A stretch of DNA of 64,000 bases from Streptomyces sp. NBS 14/10 (GCF_002224125.1 NZ_NCSM01000011.1:62001-126000); one strand, 5' to 3'; positions 28,017 to 37,348 are shown, numbered from the stretch's first letter. The notes: generated by a model from the sequence alone, not told the origin. Program-made: numbers and translations.

Positions 28017-28321
28017 CCGGAACGAAGGCCGACGATCCCGGCTTCGCAAGCGCCTCCCTGCCCCGCCACCTGGTGCGCGGCGCGGTGGGATTCGGCGCGC
28101 TGATCGGCTCGGTCGCGCTCATACCGGCCGTCGGGCCGGTCAGCCTGGTGCTGCTGCCGGCCGGTCTGTTCGCGTTGCGCGGGTGTCCGATGTGCTGGGC
28201 GGTCGGGCTGATGCAGACCATTTCCCGGGGCCGCCTGGAGCGCTCCTGCGAGGACGGCCAGTGCACACTGACCGTCGCGGACCGCGGGAAGCGCCACCGC
28301 GAATCGGTCGCCGCCCCCTAG
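28013..28321 (+). CDS. Small CxxC membrane protein, DUF2892-like
   Basis: A 102-residue protein with two hydrophobic segments (about 23-52). They are followed by RGCPMCWAVGLMQTISRGR, which resembles the glycine-rich FCPLYxLLG end of DUF2892 inner-membrane proteins, but with a real CxxC pair. A third and fourth Cys occur in RSCEDGQCTL. The gene overlaps the sigma factor stop by four bases. Four Cys in a membrane protein coupled to an ECF sigma factor suggest a redox- or metal-sensitive anti-sigma role. That role is inference only; DUF2892 resemblance is moderate. Confidence 0.65.
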   Translation: MTGTKADDPGFASASLPRHLVRGAVGFGALIGSVALIPAVGPVSLVLLPAGLFALRGCPMCWAVGLMQTISRGRLERSCEDGQCTLTVADRGKRHRESVAAP

Positions 28322-28373
28322 CCAGGTGGTCCTCGCCAACCGGCCTGTCGTACGCGCCAATTATCCTGCCGGG

Positions 28374-29345
28374 ATGTCTGACGAACGTTTGATTCTGAGC
28401 AGCGTGGCGCCCGGCGGCCCGGTCCACGGCCTTGCCGTCGTCGATGTGGACGGGGAGCCATTGGTGGTGTGCACCGGCTTCTACAAGCTGTGGACGTGGG
28501 CTCCGCTGCGGGACGAATGGCTGGAGCGGCCTTTGACGTCCGCCTTCGCCGCCGAGCACCCGGATGCCGAGAACGATCTCGACTCGGTTGCCGTGGCCGT
28601 TTCCGACGGGCGCGTGGTGCTGGCCGCCGGCGGTGATGAGCAGGGAGTGTCCATCTGGGACCTGTTCAGCGGCGAGTTGCTGCGCGGGAATACCGACAAC
28701 GGGCCCTATGTCTCGTCCGTCGCCACGGTGAAGAACGAGGGACCACCGCTGTTCGTGGCAGGTAGTGGGATCCACTGGGACGGAGTTCAGCTGTGGGGAC
28801 TCGGCGAGGAGCCGTCGATCGAGCTGGAGGCCGGTTCCGTCTGGGGTCTCGCCACCGCACGGATCGACGGCCGCTCGCTGGTCGCCGGGGGCGGGGAAGA
28901 GGGGGTGACGGTGTGGGACGTCGCGAATGGTGAGGAGGTCGCGTCGTGCTACGTGGACGACGAGCAGCGGTCATACGCTGTCGGTTTTTCCGAGGTCGAC
29001 GGCCGTCCTGTTGTCGTGGCGGGCACGGACGCGGGGAAGGTGTACGTGTTCGACCTGGCCGCGGGCGAGGACGACGATCCGATCCACGAACCGGCCACCG
29101 GCCATGAGGGCGGGATCAACGCCTTGGACATCGCCATGGTCGGCGACCGGCCGGTCGCGGTGACCGGTGGCGAGGACGGGACGGTACGGATCTGGGACCT
29201 CGCCGATGGTCGCCCCGTCGGGCCGCCGCTGACCGGCCACGATGCGCGCGTCGAAGCCGTGGCGGTCACCACGTTGCGGGATCGCCCGGTCGCCCTGACC
29301 GCCGGCCGGGACGGCACCGTACGCGTCTGGGACCTGGCCCTCTGA
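28374..29345 (+). CDS. WD40-repeat beta-propeller protein
   Basis: A 323-residue protein built of about seven WD40-type blades. Clear repeats end in VWDVANGEE, VYVFDLAAGED, VRIWDLADGRP and VRVWDLAL, each with a preceding GxD or GGEDGT turn. There is no signal peptide or other domain, so it is probably a cytosolic scaffold. Actinomycete WD40 proteins are often linked to signalling or NTPase-based modules, but none adjoins. ATG 28374 is chosen because an earlier ATG at 28326 would overlap nothing recognisable. Confidence 0.85.
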   Translation: MSDERLILSSVAPGGPVHGLAVVDVDGEPLVVCTGFYKLWTWAPLRDEWLERPLTSAFAAEHPDAENDLDSVAVAVSDGRVVLAAGGDEQGVSIWDLFSGELLRGNTDNGPYVSSVATVKNEGPPLFVAGSGIHWDGVQLWGLGEEPSIELEAGSVWGLATARIDGRSLVAGGGEEGVTVWDVANGEEVASCYVDDEQRSYAVGFSEVDGRPVVVAGTDAGKVYVFDLAAGEDDDPIHEPATGHEGGINALDIAMVGDRPVAVTGGEDGTVRIWDLADGRPVGPPLTGHDARVEAVAVTTLRDRPVALTAGRDGTVRVWDLAL

Positions 29346-29406
29346 CGATCCCGCCCGTGCGGCGGCATGGCCTCGGACCCTCCCCGGGTATCGAGCCGAC
29401 AGCCAC

Positions 29407-29913
29407 TTACCCGCCGAGGTCGGCAGCGGCCTCGGCGTCGGGGCCCGAGCACACGGGTCCGGTGGTCATGCGGCGGCTCGCCTCGCCGAGGCCGTCGGCG
29501 AGGGCCCGTACCTGGTCGGGGGTGAGCACGTCGATGAGCAGTTCCCTGACCATGGCGACGTGGCCGGGCGCGGCCCGTTCCAGCAGGCCCATGCCGTTGT
29601 CGGTGAGCACGGCATAGACCGCGCGCTCATCACTCGGACAGGACCGCCGGCGCACCAGCCCGGCCTTCTCCAGCTGCCCGATCTGATAGGTCAGCCCGCT
29701 CTTGGAGTTCACCAGGGCGCAGGCCAGCTCGGCCATCCGCAGCTCCCGGTCCGGGGCGTCGCTGAGCCGGGCGAGGATCTCGTACTGCAGCCCGGACAGG
29801 CCGAAATCCCGCTTGAGCCGCTGCTCCAGCCGTCGGTAGAGCAGCGCGTGGGTGTTGGTGAACGCCTTCCAGGCGCGCATCTCGTCCTCATTCAGCCATC
29901 GCGTATGACCCAT
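29407..29913 (-). CDS. MarR-family regulator divergent from GTP cyclohydrolase II
   Basis: A 168-residue MarR protein. The winged helix reads [69 protein letters not shown], with the DER wing motif. The C-terminus carries Cys in [11 protein letters not shown]. It is divergent from ribA across about 90 bp that hold two MarR-like sites. The most direct reading is that it represses ribA and itself in response to a small ligand, possibly a phenolic or flavin-related compound. ATG 29913 has only a moderate ribosome site (GGGGGAG). Confidence 0.9.
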   Translation of the reverse strand: MGHTRWLNEDEMRAWKAFTNTHALLYRRLEQRLKRDFGLSGLQYEILARLSDAPDRELRMAELACALVNSKSGLTYQIGQLEKAGLVRRRSCPSDERAVYAVLTDNGMGLLERAAPGHVAMVRELLIDVLTPDQVRALADGLGEASRRMTTGPVCSGPDAEAAADLGG

Positions 29914-29931
29914 GTCACCACTCCCCCTGTT

Positions 29932-29981
29932 GTTCAAATTGGAACATCGCAATATCTTCGGTGTCGCGTTCAAATTTAAAC
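29932..29981. promoter_or_regulatory. Two AT-rich GTTCAAATT operators between the MarR gene and ribA
   Basis: GTTCAAATTGGAAC (29932-29945) and GTTCAAATTTAAAC (29968-29981) are imperfect inverted repeats sharing GTTCAAATT. They are 36 bp apart, close to 3.5 helical turns. They stand out as an AT-rich island in GC-rich DNA and lie between the divergent starts, so they are likely MarR sites overlapping both promoters. Confidence 0.65.
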
Positions 29982-30005
29982 CACTCAGACGCCACCGGAG
30001 ACGCC

Positions 30006-30647
30006 ATGACCACCAGCACCCCCGCCGCCACCGTGCGCACCCGGGTCCGCATCCCGCTGCGCTTCTCCGACGGCTACCAGGTGACCGCCGAAGCGATCAC
30101 GTTCAACGGGCTGACCGACGGCGCCGAGCACATCGCCCTGATCCTGGGCAACCCCGACACCGCCGCCACCCCGCTGGTGCGTCTGCACTCCGAATGCCTC
30201 ACCGGTGATGTCTTCGGCTCCGCCCGCTGCGACTGCGGGCCCCAGCTGCGCGAGGCCACTGAGCGCATCGCCACCACCGGGGGCGTTCTGCTCTATCTGC
30301 GCCAGGAGGGCCGCGGCATCGGCCTCTACAACAAGCTCGACGCCTACGCCCTCCAGGACCAGGGCCTGGACACCTACGAGGCCAACCTCGCCCTCGGCCT
30401 GCCCGAGGACGCCCGCGACTACACGGCCGCCGCCCAGATGCTCACCGCCCTCGGCATCACCGAGCTGAACCTGCTCACCAACAACCCCGACAAGGCACAA
30501 CAGCTGGCCGATCTCGGCGTCACGGTCGCCCGGACCGTCCCCACCGGCGTCCACACCACGCCCAGCAACCTTCGCTATCTGCACGCCAAGGTCCAGCACA
30601 CCCACCACACCATCGCCCTCGCCCCCGTACCGTGCCTGGCCGGCTGA
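30006..30647 (+). CDS. ribA: GTP cyclohydrolase II
   Basis: A 213-residue stand-alone RibA. It opens GTP to 2,5-diamino-6-ribosylamino-4-pyrimidinone phosphate plus formate and pyrophosphate, the first step of riboflavin synthesis. The zinc site is [22 protein letters not shown], and the catalytic segment is [48 protein letters not shown] is also typical. It lacks the RibB half often fused to it in riboflavin operons. It stands alone beside a MarR gene, so it is probably an accessory copy expressed on demand, for example to supply a flavin- or deazaflavin-dependent pathway. Confidence 0.92.
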   Translation: MTTSTPAATVRTRVRIPLRFSDGYQVTAEAITFNGLTDGAEHIALILGNPDTAATPLVRLHSECLTGDVFGSARCDCGPQLREATERIATTGGVLLYLRQEGRGIGLYNKLDAYALQDQGLDTYEANLALGLPEDARDYTAAAQMLTALGITELNLLTNNPDKAQQLADLGVTVARTVPTGVHTTPSNLRYLHAKVQHTHHTIALAPVPCLAG

Positions 30648-30665
30648 GCCCCTTGGCGCCGGCGG

Positions 30666-31124
30666 CTAGTTCGGAGTTCTGACCACGAGCGCGCGCAGCG
30701 CCTTCACCAGCCGCGCCGCTTCCTCCTCGCCCAGCGGGGCAAGGAACTCGCGCTCCGCCGCCTCGCGGGCCTCCTCCGCATCGGCCCGCACCCGCATGCC
30801 CCGCTCCGTCAGCTCGACCACGTTGCGGCGGCGGTCCTCCTCGCTGCGGTGCCGCTCCACCAGGCCCTTGTTCTCCAGCGCGTCGATGAGCGCGACCATC
30901 GTCGTACGGTCCACGCCCAGCCGCCGCGCGGCCTCCAACTGTGACAGCGGGCGGCCCGCCGCCAGCACGGCGAGCACCGCCAACTCCCGGGCGTCCAGCC
31001 CGAACCGGGCCAGCGCGGGTCCGGCGTGCTCGGACAGCCGTAGTTGCGCGTGCTTGAGCAGGTAGCCGAGCCGAGCGCCGAGCAGTTCCTCGACCGCGGC
31101 ACCGTCCTCGTTGTTCTCCGCCAT
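30666..31124 (-). CDS. MarR-family regulator divergent from an LLM oxidoreductase
   Basis: A 152-residue MarR protein. The winged helix reads LDARELAVLAVLAAGRPLSQLEAARRLGVDRTTMVALIDALENKGLVERHRSEEDRRRNVVELTERG, with the DRR wing motif. It is divergent from the luciferase-like oxidoreductase gene across about 50 bp containing a strong inverted repeat. It probably represses that oxidoreductase until an electrophile or drug-like ligand binds. Its stop codon faces the ribA stop 18 bases away. Confidence 0.92.
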   Translation of the reverse strand: MAENNEDGAAVEELLGARLGYLLKHAQLRLSEHAGPALARFGLDARELAVLAVLAAGRPLSQLEAARRLGVDRTTMVALIDALENKGLVERHRSEEDRRRNVVELTERGMRVRADAEEAREAAEREFLAPLGEEEAARLVKALRALVVRTPN

Positions 31125-31146
31125 TCCGACATCGTAGCCATCACCT

Positions 31147-31176
31147 GATAGTCAGCATCGCTGACGATCGTCTATC
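31147..31176. promoter_or_regulatory. Nested inverted repeats between the MarR and LLM oxidoreductase genes
   Basis: GTCAGC-ATC-GCTGAC (31151-31165) is a perfect 6-3-6 palindrome. An outer pair GATAG (31147-31151) and CTATC (31172-31176) partly encloses it. The site ends one base before the oxidoreductase GTG, so bound repressor would block its promoter directly. Confidence 0.65.
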
Positions 31177-32097
31177 GTGACGGTCATGGTGATTGACGCA
31201 CCCCTGTGTGCTCTCCGTTTCGGCGTCAAGACGACGCCCATGCACCTCGGCTACGACGAGATCCTTCGCGTCTGGGAGGAGGCCGACGAACTGCCCGAAC
31301 TCGACGACGCATGGCTGTGGGACCATCTGATGCCGCTGGCCGGACCGCCCGGCGGCGCCGTTCTGGAGGGCTGGACGCTGCTGGCCGCGCTGGCCGCCCG
31401 TACCAGCCGACTCCGTCTCGGCCTGCTCGTCACAAGCAACAGGCTGCGCGCCCCCGCCCATCTGGGAAAGATCGCCACCACCGTGGACGTGATCTCCCAA
31501 GGGCGCCTGATCATGGGCCTGGGCGTCGGCGGCACCCGGCAGCCCGACGGCCCCAATCCGGCCGTCGCCGAGTACGCCGCCTACGGCCTCACGCTCCCGA
31601 CTCCCGGCGAGGGCCTGGCACGCCTCACCGAGACGATCACTATCCTGCGCCGTATGTGGAGCGAGGAGGTCTTCGACCACGACGGCCCCTTCACCACCCT
31701 GCGCGCCACCCGCAACGGCCCCGGCCCGGTCCAGCCCGGCGGCCCGCCGTTGCTGCTCGGCGGCTGGGGCGATCGCACACTGCGCATCATCGCCGAGCAC
31801 GCCGACATCTGGAACGTCCCCGGCCCGCCGCACAACGCCACCGACTGGATCGCCGAGCGCGCCCGCGTCCTGGACGCGCACTGCGAAGCGATCGGCCGCG
31901 ATCCCGCCGAGATCACCCGCTCCGCGCAGATCATCGTCGACTACGCCGATCCCGCCGCGACCCGCGGCCGCGTCCACGCCCTCGCCGCCGCCGGTATCCG
32001 GCACATCGTGCTGGCGCTGCCCCGCCCCTATCCGGACAAGGCCGCCCGCTGGCTCGTGGACGAGATCATCACCCCCGTGCGGGAGAAAGGCGCCTGA
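31177..32097 (+). CDS. Luciferase-like (LLM class) F420-dependent oxidoreductase
   Basis: A 306-residue TIM-barrel flavin/F420 enzyme. Typical segments are FGVKTTPMHLGYDEILRVWEEADELPELDDAWLWDHLMPL, RLRLGLLVTSNRLRAPAHLGKIATTVDVISQGRLIMGLGVGG, PLLLGGWGDRTLRIIAEHADIWN and a C-terminal helix before RHIVLAL. The acceptor or substrate is unknown. No Shine-Dalgarno is visible before GTG 31177 or the in-frame ATG 31186. TCTATC lies right before the GTG, so the mRNA may be leaderless. Control by the divergent MarR suggests detoxification of an electrophilic or aromatic compound. Confidence 0.87.
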   Translation: MTVMVIDAPLCALRFGVKTTPMHLGYDEILRVWEEADELPELDDAWLWDHLMPLAGPPGGAVLEGWTLLAALAARTSRLRLGLLVTSNRLRAPAHLGKIATTVDVISQGRLIMGLGVGGTRQPDGPNPAVAEYAAYGLTLPTPGEGLARLTETITILRRMWSEEVFDHDGPFTTLRATRNGPGPVQPGGPPLLLGGWGDRTLRIIAEHADIWNVPGPPHNATDWIAERARVLDAHCEAIGRDPAEITRSAQIIVDYADPAATRGRVHALAAAGIRHIVLALPRPYPDKAARWLVDEIITPVREKGA

Positions 32098-32099
32098 GG

Positions 32100-33274
32100 T
32101 CAGGGGCGGGCACCCTGCCATTCCGCACCCTGCCACTCCAGGGCGATGATCACGGCGGCGGCGTCGTAGGGCCGCTGTACGTCGAGGCCGGTGTACTTCT
32201 CGAACGCGTTCAGCCGGTTCAGCACGGTGTTGCGGTGGCACTCCAGCAACCGGCCCGTATCGCCCAGGCTTCCGGTGTCCAGGTAGGCGGCGACGGTCTC
32301 CAGGATCTTCCGCCGTTCCAGATCCGTGCACTTCTCCAGGTACGGGAAGACGATCTGCCCCAGATCGCATCCGACCCCGGCCAGGAGGTGCCGGGTCACC
32401 GAGCGCCAGCGGTCCGACAGCGTGGCAACGCCCGAACTGTCCAACGGCAGGTCGATCATGATCTCTCTCGCGGCCGCGGCGGCGTCACGGACCCGCGCCA
32501 GCCCTCTGGCGACCGGCGCGACCGCCATATCGGCGAAGAGGTCCTTGACTCCTTGGGGGAGTCCACCCAGGGCCGACTCCGCCGTCGGCCACCGGAACAG
32601 GGAGTGGTGGCCCATGTCGTAGTCGAAGCAGACGTGGCCGTACCGAGGGGTGCTCCGGATCCTCCTGCGCACGACGACTCCGTCGTCCCGGGAGACGGCG
32701 GCCACATAGAAGTTGTCCGAGGTGGACACGCGCAGCGCGCCGGCGATCCGCTCGAGGGCGGCCTCGGTCGGCCTCGTGGTGCCGAACAGCCGGTCCAGGT
32801 AGTGCCGTTGGAGATCCGCATCGGCCTGCTCGATGGCCAGCTGTTCGGCGAGGTAGTGCTCCTGGACGTGTGCCGCGAACTCGTCCACCGTGGTCCACAC
32901 CCGTCCGGCCTTGCGCACCAGCAGCGCCGGGTCCATCCCGGAGGCCGGGTCCGCCAAGTGTTCCCACAGCACGGTGAAGTCGAGCCGGACGGCGCGCAGC
33001 AGGCTGTCCAGCGGAACGGCCTGCCGGGCGCGCCGGGTGCCCAGCGGCTCGGCGATGGCCACCAGGGCGCTGTGGTTCCGTCCGAGCGCAGGCTGTCCAG
33101 GATCGCCGTGAACGACTCGACGCTCGACCGCCGCAAATCCTCCGCCATGAGTTCGGAATCGGCGTAAGAAGGGTCCGTCATGGTGCGTGCGAGGAACTGT
33201 TCCACCAACGCGCCCAAACGACCGCGCGTCCGCTCGATGAGATCGTCCCAGAGCCGTTCGTCCTGACCGGACAC
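32100..33274 (-). pseudogene. PucR-type regulator with a single frameshift
   Basis: From ATG 33274 the protein starts MSGQDERLWDDLIERTRG and runs to LDSLRSD. Near 33078-33084 the frame changes. The continuing frame reads NHSALVAIAEPLGTRRARQAVPLDSLLRAVRLDFTVLWEHL, then a GGDEF-like middle domain, then a PucR HTH (LDTGSLGDTGRLLECHRNTVLNRLNAFEKYTGLDV). Restoring one base (GAC-GG to GAC-CGG) would give a continuous regulator of about 391 residues. It is divergent from the permease/oxidase chimera, its likely former target. One missing base could be a sequencing error, but its target is also broken, which favours real decay. Confidence 0.75.
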
Positions 33275-33476
33275 GCATGTCTCCTTCCTGCCGGTGCGGG
33301 CCCCGAAACATTACGGTGTCGGGCCGGGTGGCATGACATCGCCCCGTTGCGTCCGCCGGTTGTGCATACGCCAAATTTTTGGCTCTCCACCCAGTGCAAT
33401 ATTTCATTGTCGACCCACCCGGCCGCTGACACTCTTCCGCTTGCGCACCCTTCGGTGCCAGGCAAAGGAGGAGCTC

Positions 33477-34983
33477 GTGGCAGTGGATGACACAGATGAT
33501 CGGTATCGGCGGCGCCATTGGCACGGGGCTCTTTCTGGGCGCCGGTGGACGACTCGCTTCGGCAGGCCCGGCCCTGGTATTCGTCTATGCCTTCTGCGGG
33601 GTCTTCGCCTTCTTCATTCTGCGGGCGCTCGGCGAACTGGTTCTGCACCGTCCGAATTCCGGTTGCTTCGTCTCCTACGCGCGGGAGTTCTTCGGCGAGA
33701 AGGCCGCCAACGTCACCGGCTGGGTGTATTCCGTCTCCTGGGCGCTCACCGCCATCGTGGACATCACCGCGGTCGCCACGTACTTCCATTACTGGCCCGC
33801 GCTCACCAGCGCCATGCGGCGGGCGATCGCGGATCGCGACTACGACACGATCAAGAGGCTCTGGAACGAGTTGGTGTTCCTCCTGGACGACATGTCCTTC
33901 TCGCACTACCTCGCCACGTCCAAGGCCTTCTCCGCCCTGCCCTTCGAGTACCGCGAGGCGTTCGGGCTCGTCGGCTTCGGCACCGGGGGCTGGGACACCA
34001 ACTTCCCCGATTCGATGCTCGAGATCCTTCGGGTGGTCTACGGGGGCGCGGAGGACGACCAGCAGCGCATCCTCGGCGGCGCCCAGCGCCTTCCCCAACT
34101 CCTGTGGCAGCACGCCCCCGAACAACTCGCACACTGGCCCGCCGGGACCAGCCTCGCCTCCCTGCACGGCGGCTCGCCCCGCGGTGCGGTGCGACGACCG
34201 GACGGGCCGGGTGGGCCGGGTGGGCCGGGTGCCACCATCGAGGTGACGGACCGGTGGGGCAGGACGGCCACCTACCCCGCGGTCGTCGCCACATGCCAGT
34301 CATGGCTGCTGTCCGCCCGGATCGACACCGACGAATCGCTGTACAGCCACCCGTTGTGGACGGCGATCGAGCGGACGCACTACATGCAGTCGTCCAAGAC
34401 GTTCGTCGTGGTCGACCGGCCCTTCTGGAAGGACATCGACCCGGACACCGGGCGGCATGTGCTCAGCACCACGCTCACGGACCGGCTGACGCGTGGTACC
34501 TATCTGCTGGACGACGGCCCCGACAAGCCGGCGCTGATCTGTCTGTCGTACACCTGGAACGACGATGCGCTGAAGTGGCTGCCGCTCAGTGTCGACGAGC
34601 GCGTACGGCTGATGCTGCACTCCCTCGAGCAGATCTATCCGAACGTCGACATCGCCTCGCACATCATCGGCGACCCCGTCACCATCTCCTGGGAGGACGA
34701 CCCGGACTTCATGGGCGCCTTCAGCGACAACCTGCCCGGCCACTACCGCTACCTGGAACGCCTCTACACCCACTTCATGCAGGACCGCTTCGACCCCGCC
34801 CACCGCGGCATCTTCCTGGCGGGCGACGATGTGTCCTGGACCGGCGGCTGGGCCGAGGGAGCGGTCACGACCGGGCTGAACGCGGTGTGGGGCGTCATGA
34901 CCCAGCTGGGCGGCAAGACCAGCGCGGCGAACCCCGGTCCGGGCGACCGCTTCGACGAGCTGAAGCCGGTCAGGCTGTCGTAA
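33477..34983 (+). pseudogene. Chimera: amino-acid permease N-terminus fused to amine oxidase C-terminus
   Basis: A good site (AAAGGAGGAG) leads to GTG 33477, but its frame ([10 protein letters not shown]) is soon lost. The long frame from ATG 33487 is an APC permease: [41 protein letters not shown], then about three helices. Near base 33795, after [10 protein letters not shown], it turns in frame into the C-terminal two-thirds of a flavin monoamine oxidase/tryptophan 2-monooxygenase-like enzyme: [52 protein letters not shown]. The FAD Rossmann domain is missing, so neither activity can survive. A deletion between neighbouring permease and oxidase genes explains it. Confidence 0.85.
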
Positions 34984-35159
34984 CCGCCGCATACTGAACG
35001 GCGAAGCCGCCCGCCATCCATGACCATCCGTGAAACCTCATAGGTCACACACGTCACAGGCATCGGCGTTTCGGCCAAGCCCGACCGCGCCGGAACCCGT
35101 ACGCCACTGCGACCAGGCGTTCGATGCCCCCGAAATTCCGGGCTCCGCGCTTCGTCCAA

Positions 35160-35177
35160 AATCGAGCGCGTTCGATT
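35160..35177. promoter_or_regulatory. Palindrome AATCGA-N6-TCGATT upstream of the ABC exporter
   Basis: The arms match perfectly around GCGCGT, 73 bp before the exporter's GTG. A second inverted repeat, ACCTGG (35196-35201) and CCAGGT (35216-35221), lies closer to the gene. Either could be a repressor site. No regulator gene is adjacent except the broken PucR gene further left. Confidence 0.45.
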
Positions 35178-35249
35178 CGCCCCCTCGCTCGTTGAACCTG
35201 GCACCGCCGGACCACCCAGGTGCGGTGCCGACCTTCGAGGAGGACGCAG

Positions 35250-37139
35250 GTGACCGTGACGAACGCCTCGGCCGCAAGCTCCACCACACCGCCCCCTCCC
35301 CCGCCCGCCACCATCAGCTTCGAGGGGAAGCACGGCAAGAACCCGCTGGAAGAGGCCAGTTTCACAAAGATGTGCGCGCGGCTCCCCTCCGTGCTCTCGC
35401 ACACCGCGCGCATCGCCTGGACCGTCGACCGCCCCGCCCTCGTGCTCCTCCTCGTCTGCCAGATCCTCACCGGTGCCGCGGCCGCCTTCACCCTCGGGTT
35501 CACCGCGCAGGCCATGACGCACATCCTCGGCACCGGCACGGTCTCCGAACGTCTGCACGCCGCCCTGCCCGCCCTCGTCGTCGTGGCGGCGGCCTCCGCT
35601 GTCGGCCGCATCGGCAGTGCCCTGTCCTCGTACGCCGACGGCCGGATCACCCCCCGTCTGATGACCGAGGCGGATGTCGCCCTCGTCTCCGCCGTGTGCC
35701 GGGTCGAGGCCTCGGCGTACTCGGAGCCGGGGTTCGCCGACCGCCAGGAGGCCGCCGAGATCGGCGTCACCCGCACCAGGCTGATGGTCCAGGACGCCCA
35801 GCGCTTCATGGCCGCCCTGGTCCGTATCGCCGCCGCCGGTGGCGTCATCACCGTCCTCCACTGGCTCATGCTCCCCCTGCTGCTCCTCGCCGTGCTCCCC
35901 GCCGGTCTGGGCGCCGTCCTGTCCGCCCGCGTCGACTACGAAACCCACTACGCCAACGTCGGCGACCGCAACGTACGCGGCATGATGCGCTGGTGGGCCA
36001 CCTACTCCCGGTACGGCGACGAGGTGCGGGCCAACGGGATGACCGGCTATCTCGTCTACTGGTACCGCGCCTTGTCCGAGCGCATCGACCGGCGCACCGT
36101 GACCGCCGCACCCCGCACCCTCCGTATCGTCCTGGCGACCTCCGCCCTCGGCGGCCTGTTCCTCCTGGGCACCTGGGGCGCGCTCGCCTGGCTGGCCACC
36201 ACCGGCCGGGTCGCCCTGCCCGTCGCGGCAACCGCGGTCGTCGCCGTCCAGACCGCGCTCGCCGCGCTCTCCCAGCTCGTCATCCACGGCGCCGCGATGT
36301 TCCACACCTCGCTCTACCTCGCCGACATGCGGTCGTTCCTCGACATGGCGGCCGACCGCGCCCCCAGGCGCGGGGAGCTGACCATCCCGGACCATGTGGC
36401 GGAGATCCGTCTCGACGAGGTCGTCTACCAGTACCCCGGCAAGGACGAACCCGCCGTCGACGGTGTCTCCCTCACCCTGCGCCGCGGCGAGATCCTGGCG
36501 ATCGTGGGTGAGAACGGCTCGGGCAAGTCCACACTGACCAAGCTCATCACCGGAATTCTCCTCCCCGACAAGGGCCGCGTCCTGTGGGACGGAACCGATC
36601 TGTCCCAGGCCAAGCCCGACGCGGTCTGGGCGCGGACGTCGCTCGTCCCCCAGAACTTCGCCTGCTGGCCCCTGCGCACCCGCGAGAACATCACCCTCGG
36701 CCAGCCCAAGACCTACGACGACGCCCCGGTGTGGGCGGCCGTCGACGCCGTCGGCATGCGCGGGGCGATCGAGAAGCTGCCCAAGCGGCTGGACACCCTG
36801 CTCGCCCGCGAACTCTACGGCGGCGCCGAGCTGTCCGGCGGACAGTGGCAGCGGCTCGCCTGCGGTCGAGCTCTGTACCGCCAAACCCCGCTGCTGATCC
36901 TGGACGAACCGACATCGCAGATGGACCCGCGTGGCGAGCATCAGATCTTTCTGGAAGTCAAACGCATCGCCGCTGAGCGCATGACCATCGTGGTGACCCA
37001 TCAGCTCGAGAACACCCGGCTCGCCGACAGGATCGTCGTGATGCGAGACGGCCGGATCATCGAGCAGGGCCGGTACGACGATCTCGTGACCGCCGACGGC
37101 CTCTTCGCCGAGCTCGTCGCCCTGGCCAAGGACCGGTAG
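35250..37139 (+). CDS. ABC exporter half-transporter (TM domain fused to ATPase)
   Basis: A 629-residue ABC protein. The N-terminus is Pro-rich (STTPPPPPPATISF), then come about five to six TM helices (VLLLVCQILTGAAAAFTLGF, LVVVAAASAVGRIGSAL, LMLPLLLLAVLPAGLGAVL, ALGGLFLLGTWGALAWLA). The ATPase domain has Walker A GENGSGKST (about residue 420), Q-loop LVPQNFACW, signature LSGGQWQRLACGRAL, Walker B LLILDEPTS and switch VVTHQ. The layout matches lipid, peptide or antibiotic exporters that act as dimers. GTG 35250 follows GAGGAGG at six bases. No precursor peptide or biosynthetic gene adjoins, so the cargo is unknown. Confidence 0.88.
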   Translation: MTVTNASAASSTTPPPPPPATISFEGKHGKNPLEEASFTKMCARLPSVLSHTARIAWTVDRPALVLLLVCQILTGAAAAFTLGFTAQAMTHILGTGTVSERLHAALPALVVVAAASAVGRIGSALSSYADGRITPRLMTEADVALVSAVCRVEASAYSEPGFADRQEAAEIGVTRTRLMVQDAQRFMAALVRIAAAGGVITVLHWLMLPLLLLAVLPAGLGAVLSARVDYETHYANVGDRNVRGMMRWWATYSRYGDEVRANGMTGYLVYWYRALSERIDRRTVTAAPRTLRIVLATSALGGLFLLGTWGALAWLATTGRVALPVAATAVVAVQTALAALSQLVIHGAAMFHTSLYLADMRSFLDMAADRAPRRGELTIPDHVAEIRLDEVVYQYPGKDEPAVDGVSLTLRRGEILAIVGENGSGKSTLTKLITGILLPDKGRVLWDGTDLSQAKPDAVWARTSLVPQNFACWPLRTRENITLGQPKTYDDAPVWAAVDAVGMRGAIEKLPKRLDTLLARELYGGAELSGGQWQRLACGRALYRQTPLLILDEPTSQMDPRGEHQIFLEVKRIAAERMTIVVTHQLENTRLADRIVVMRDGRIIEQGRYDDLVTADGLFAELVALAKDR

Positions 37140-37348
37140 ACCGATGCGCCGCGCCGGGAGAACCCGTATGAACGCCCTGATCATCCACTGGAAGCGGATC
37201 ACTCCTGTGGGTGACCACATTATGACGATTCAGGCGATACGGTCTTGCGGGAAGATCCGGACCAGCTGCCGGACCCCGCGGCCCGCCGCCGTTCCCTCGT
37301 CGTCACACGGGCCCGCCCGGCGCCCGGCACTACGTCAAGGGGGCCTCG
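37140..37348. other. Intergenic stretch with no supported gene
   Basis: Between the exporter and the phosphatase gene all frames are short and have no recognisable family. An ATG at 37144 opens a 71-codon frame (MRRAGRTRMNALIIHWKRI...), but it has no ribosome site. The segment 37200-37240 (CACATTATGACGATTCAGG) is locally AT-richer and may hold the promoter of the phosphatase gene. Confidence 0.4.

Noticed and set aside
34764..37220. An 818-codon minus-strand frame opposite the ABC exporter
   Set aside because: It is antisense to an exporter with complete Walker and signature motifs, and is itself Gly/Asp-rich without any motif.
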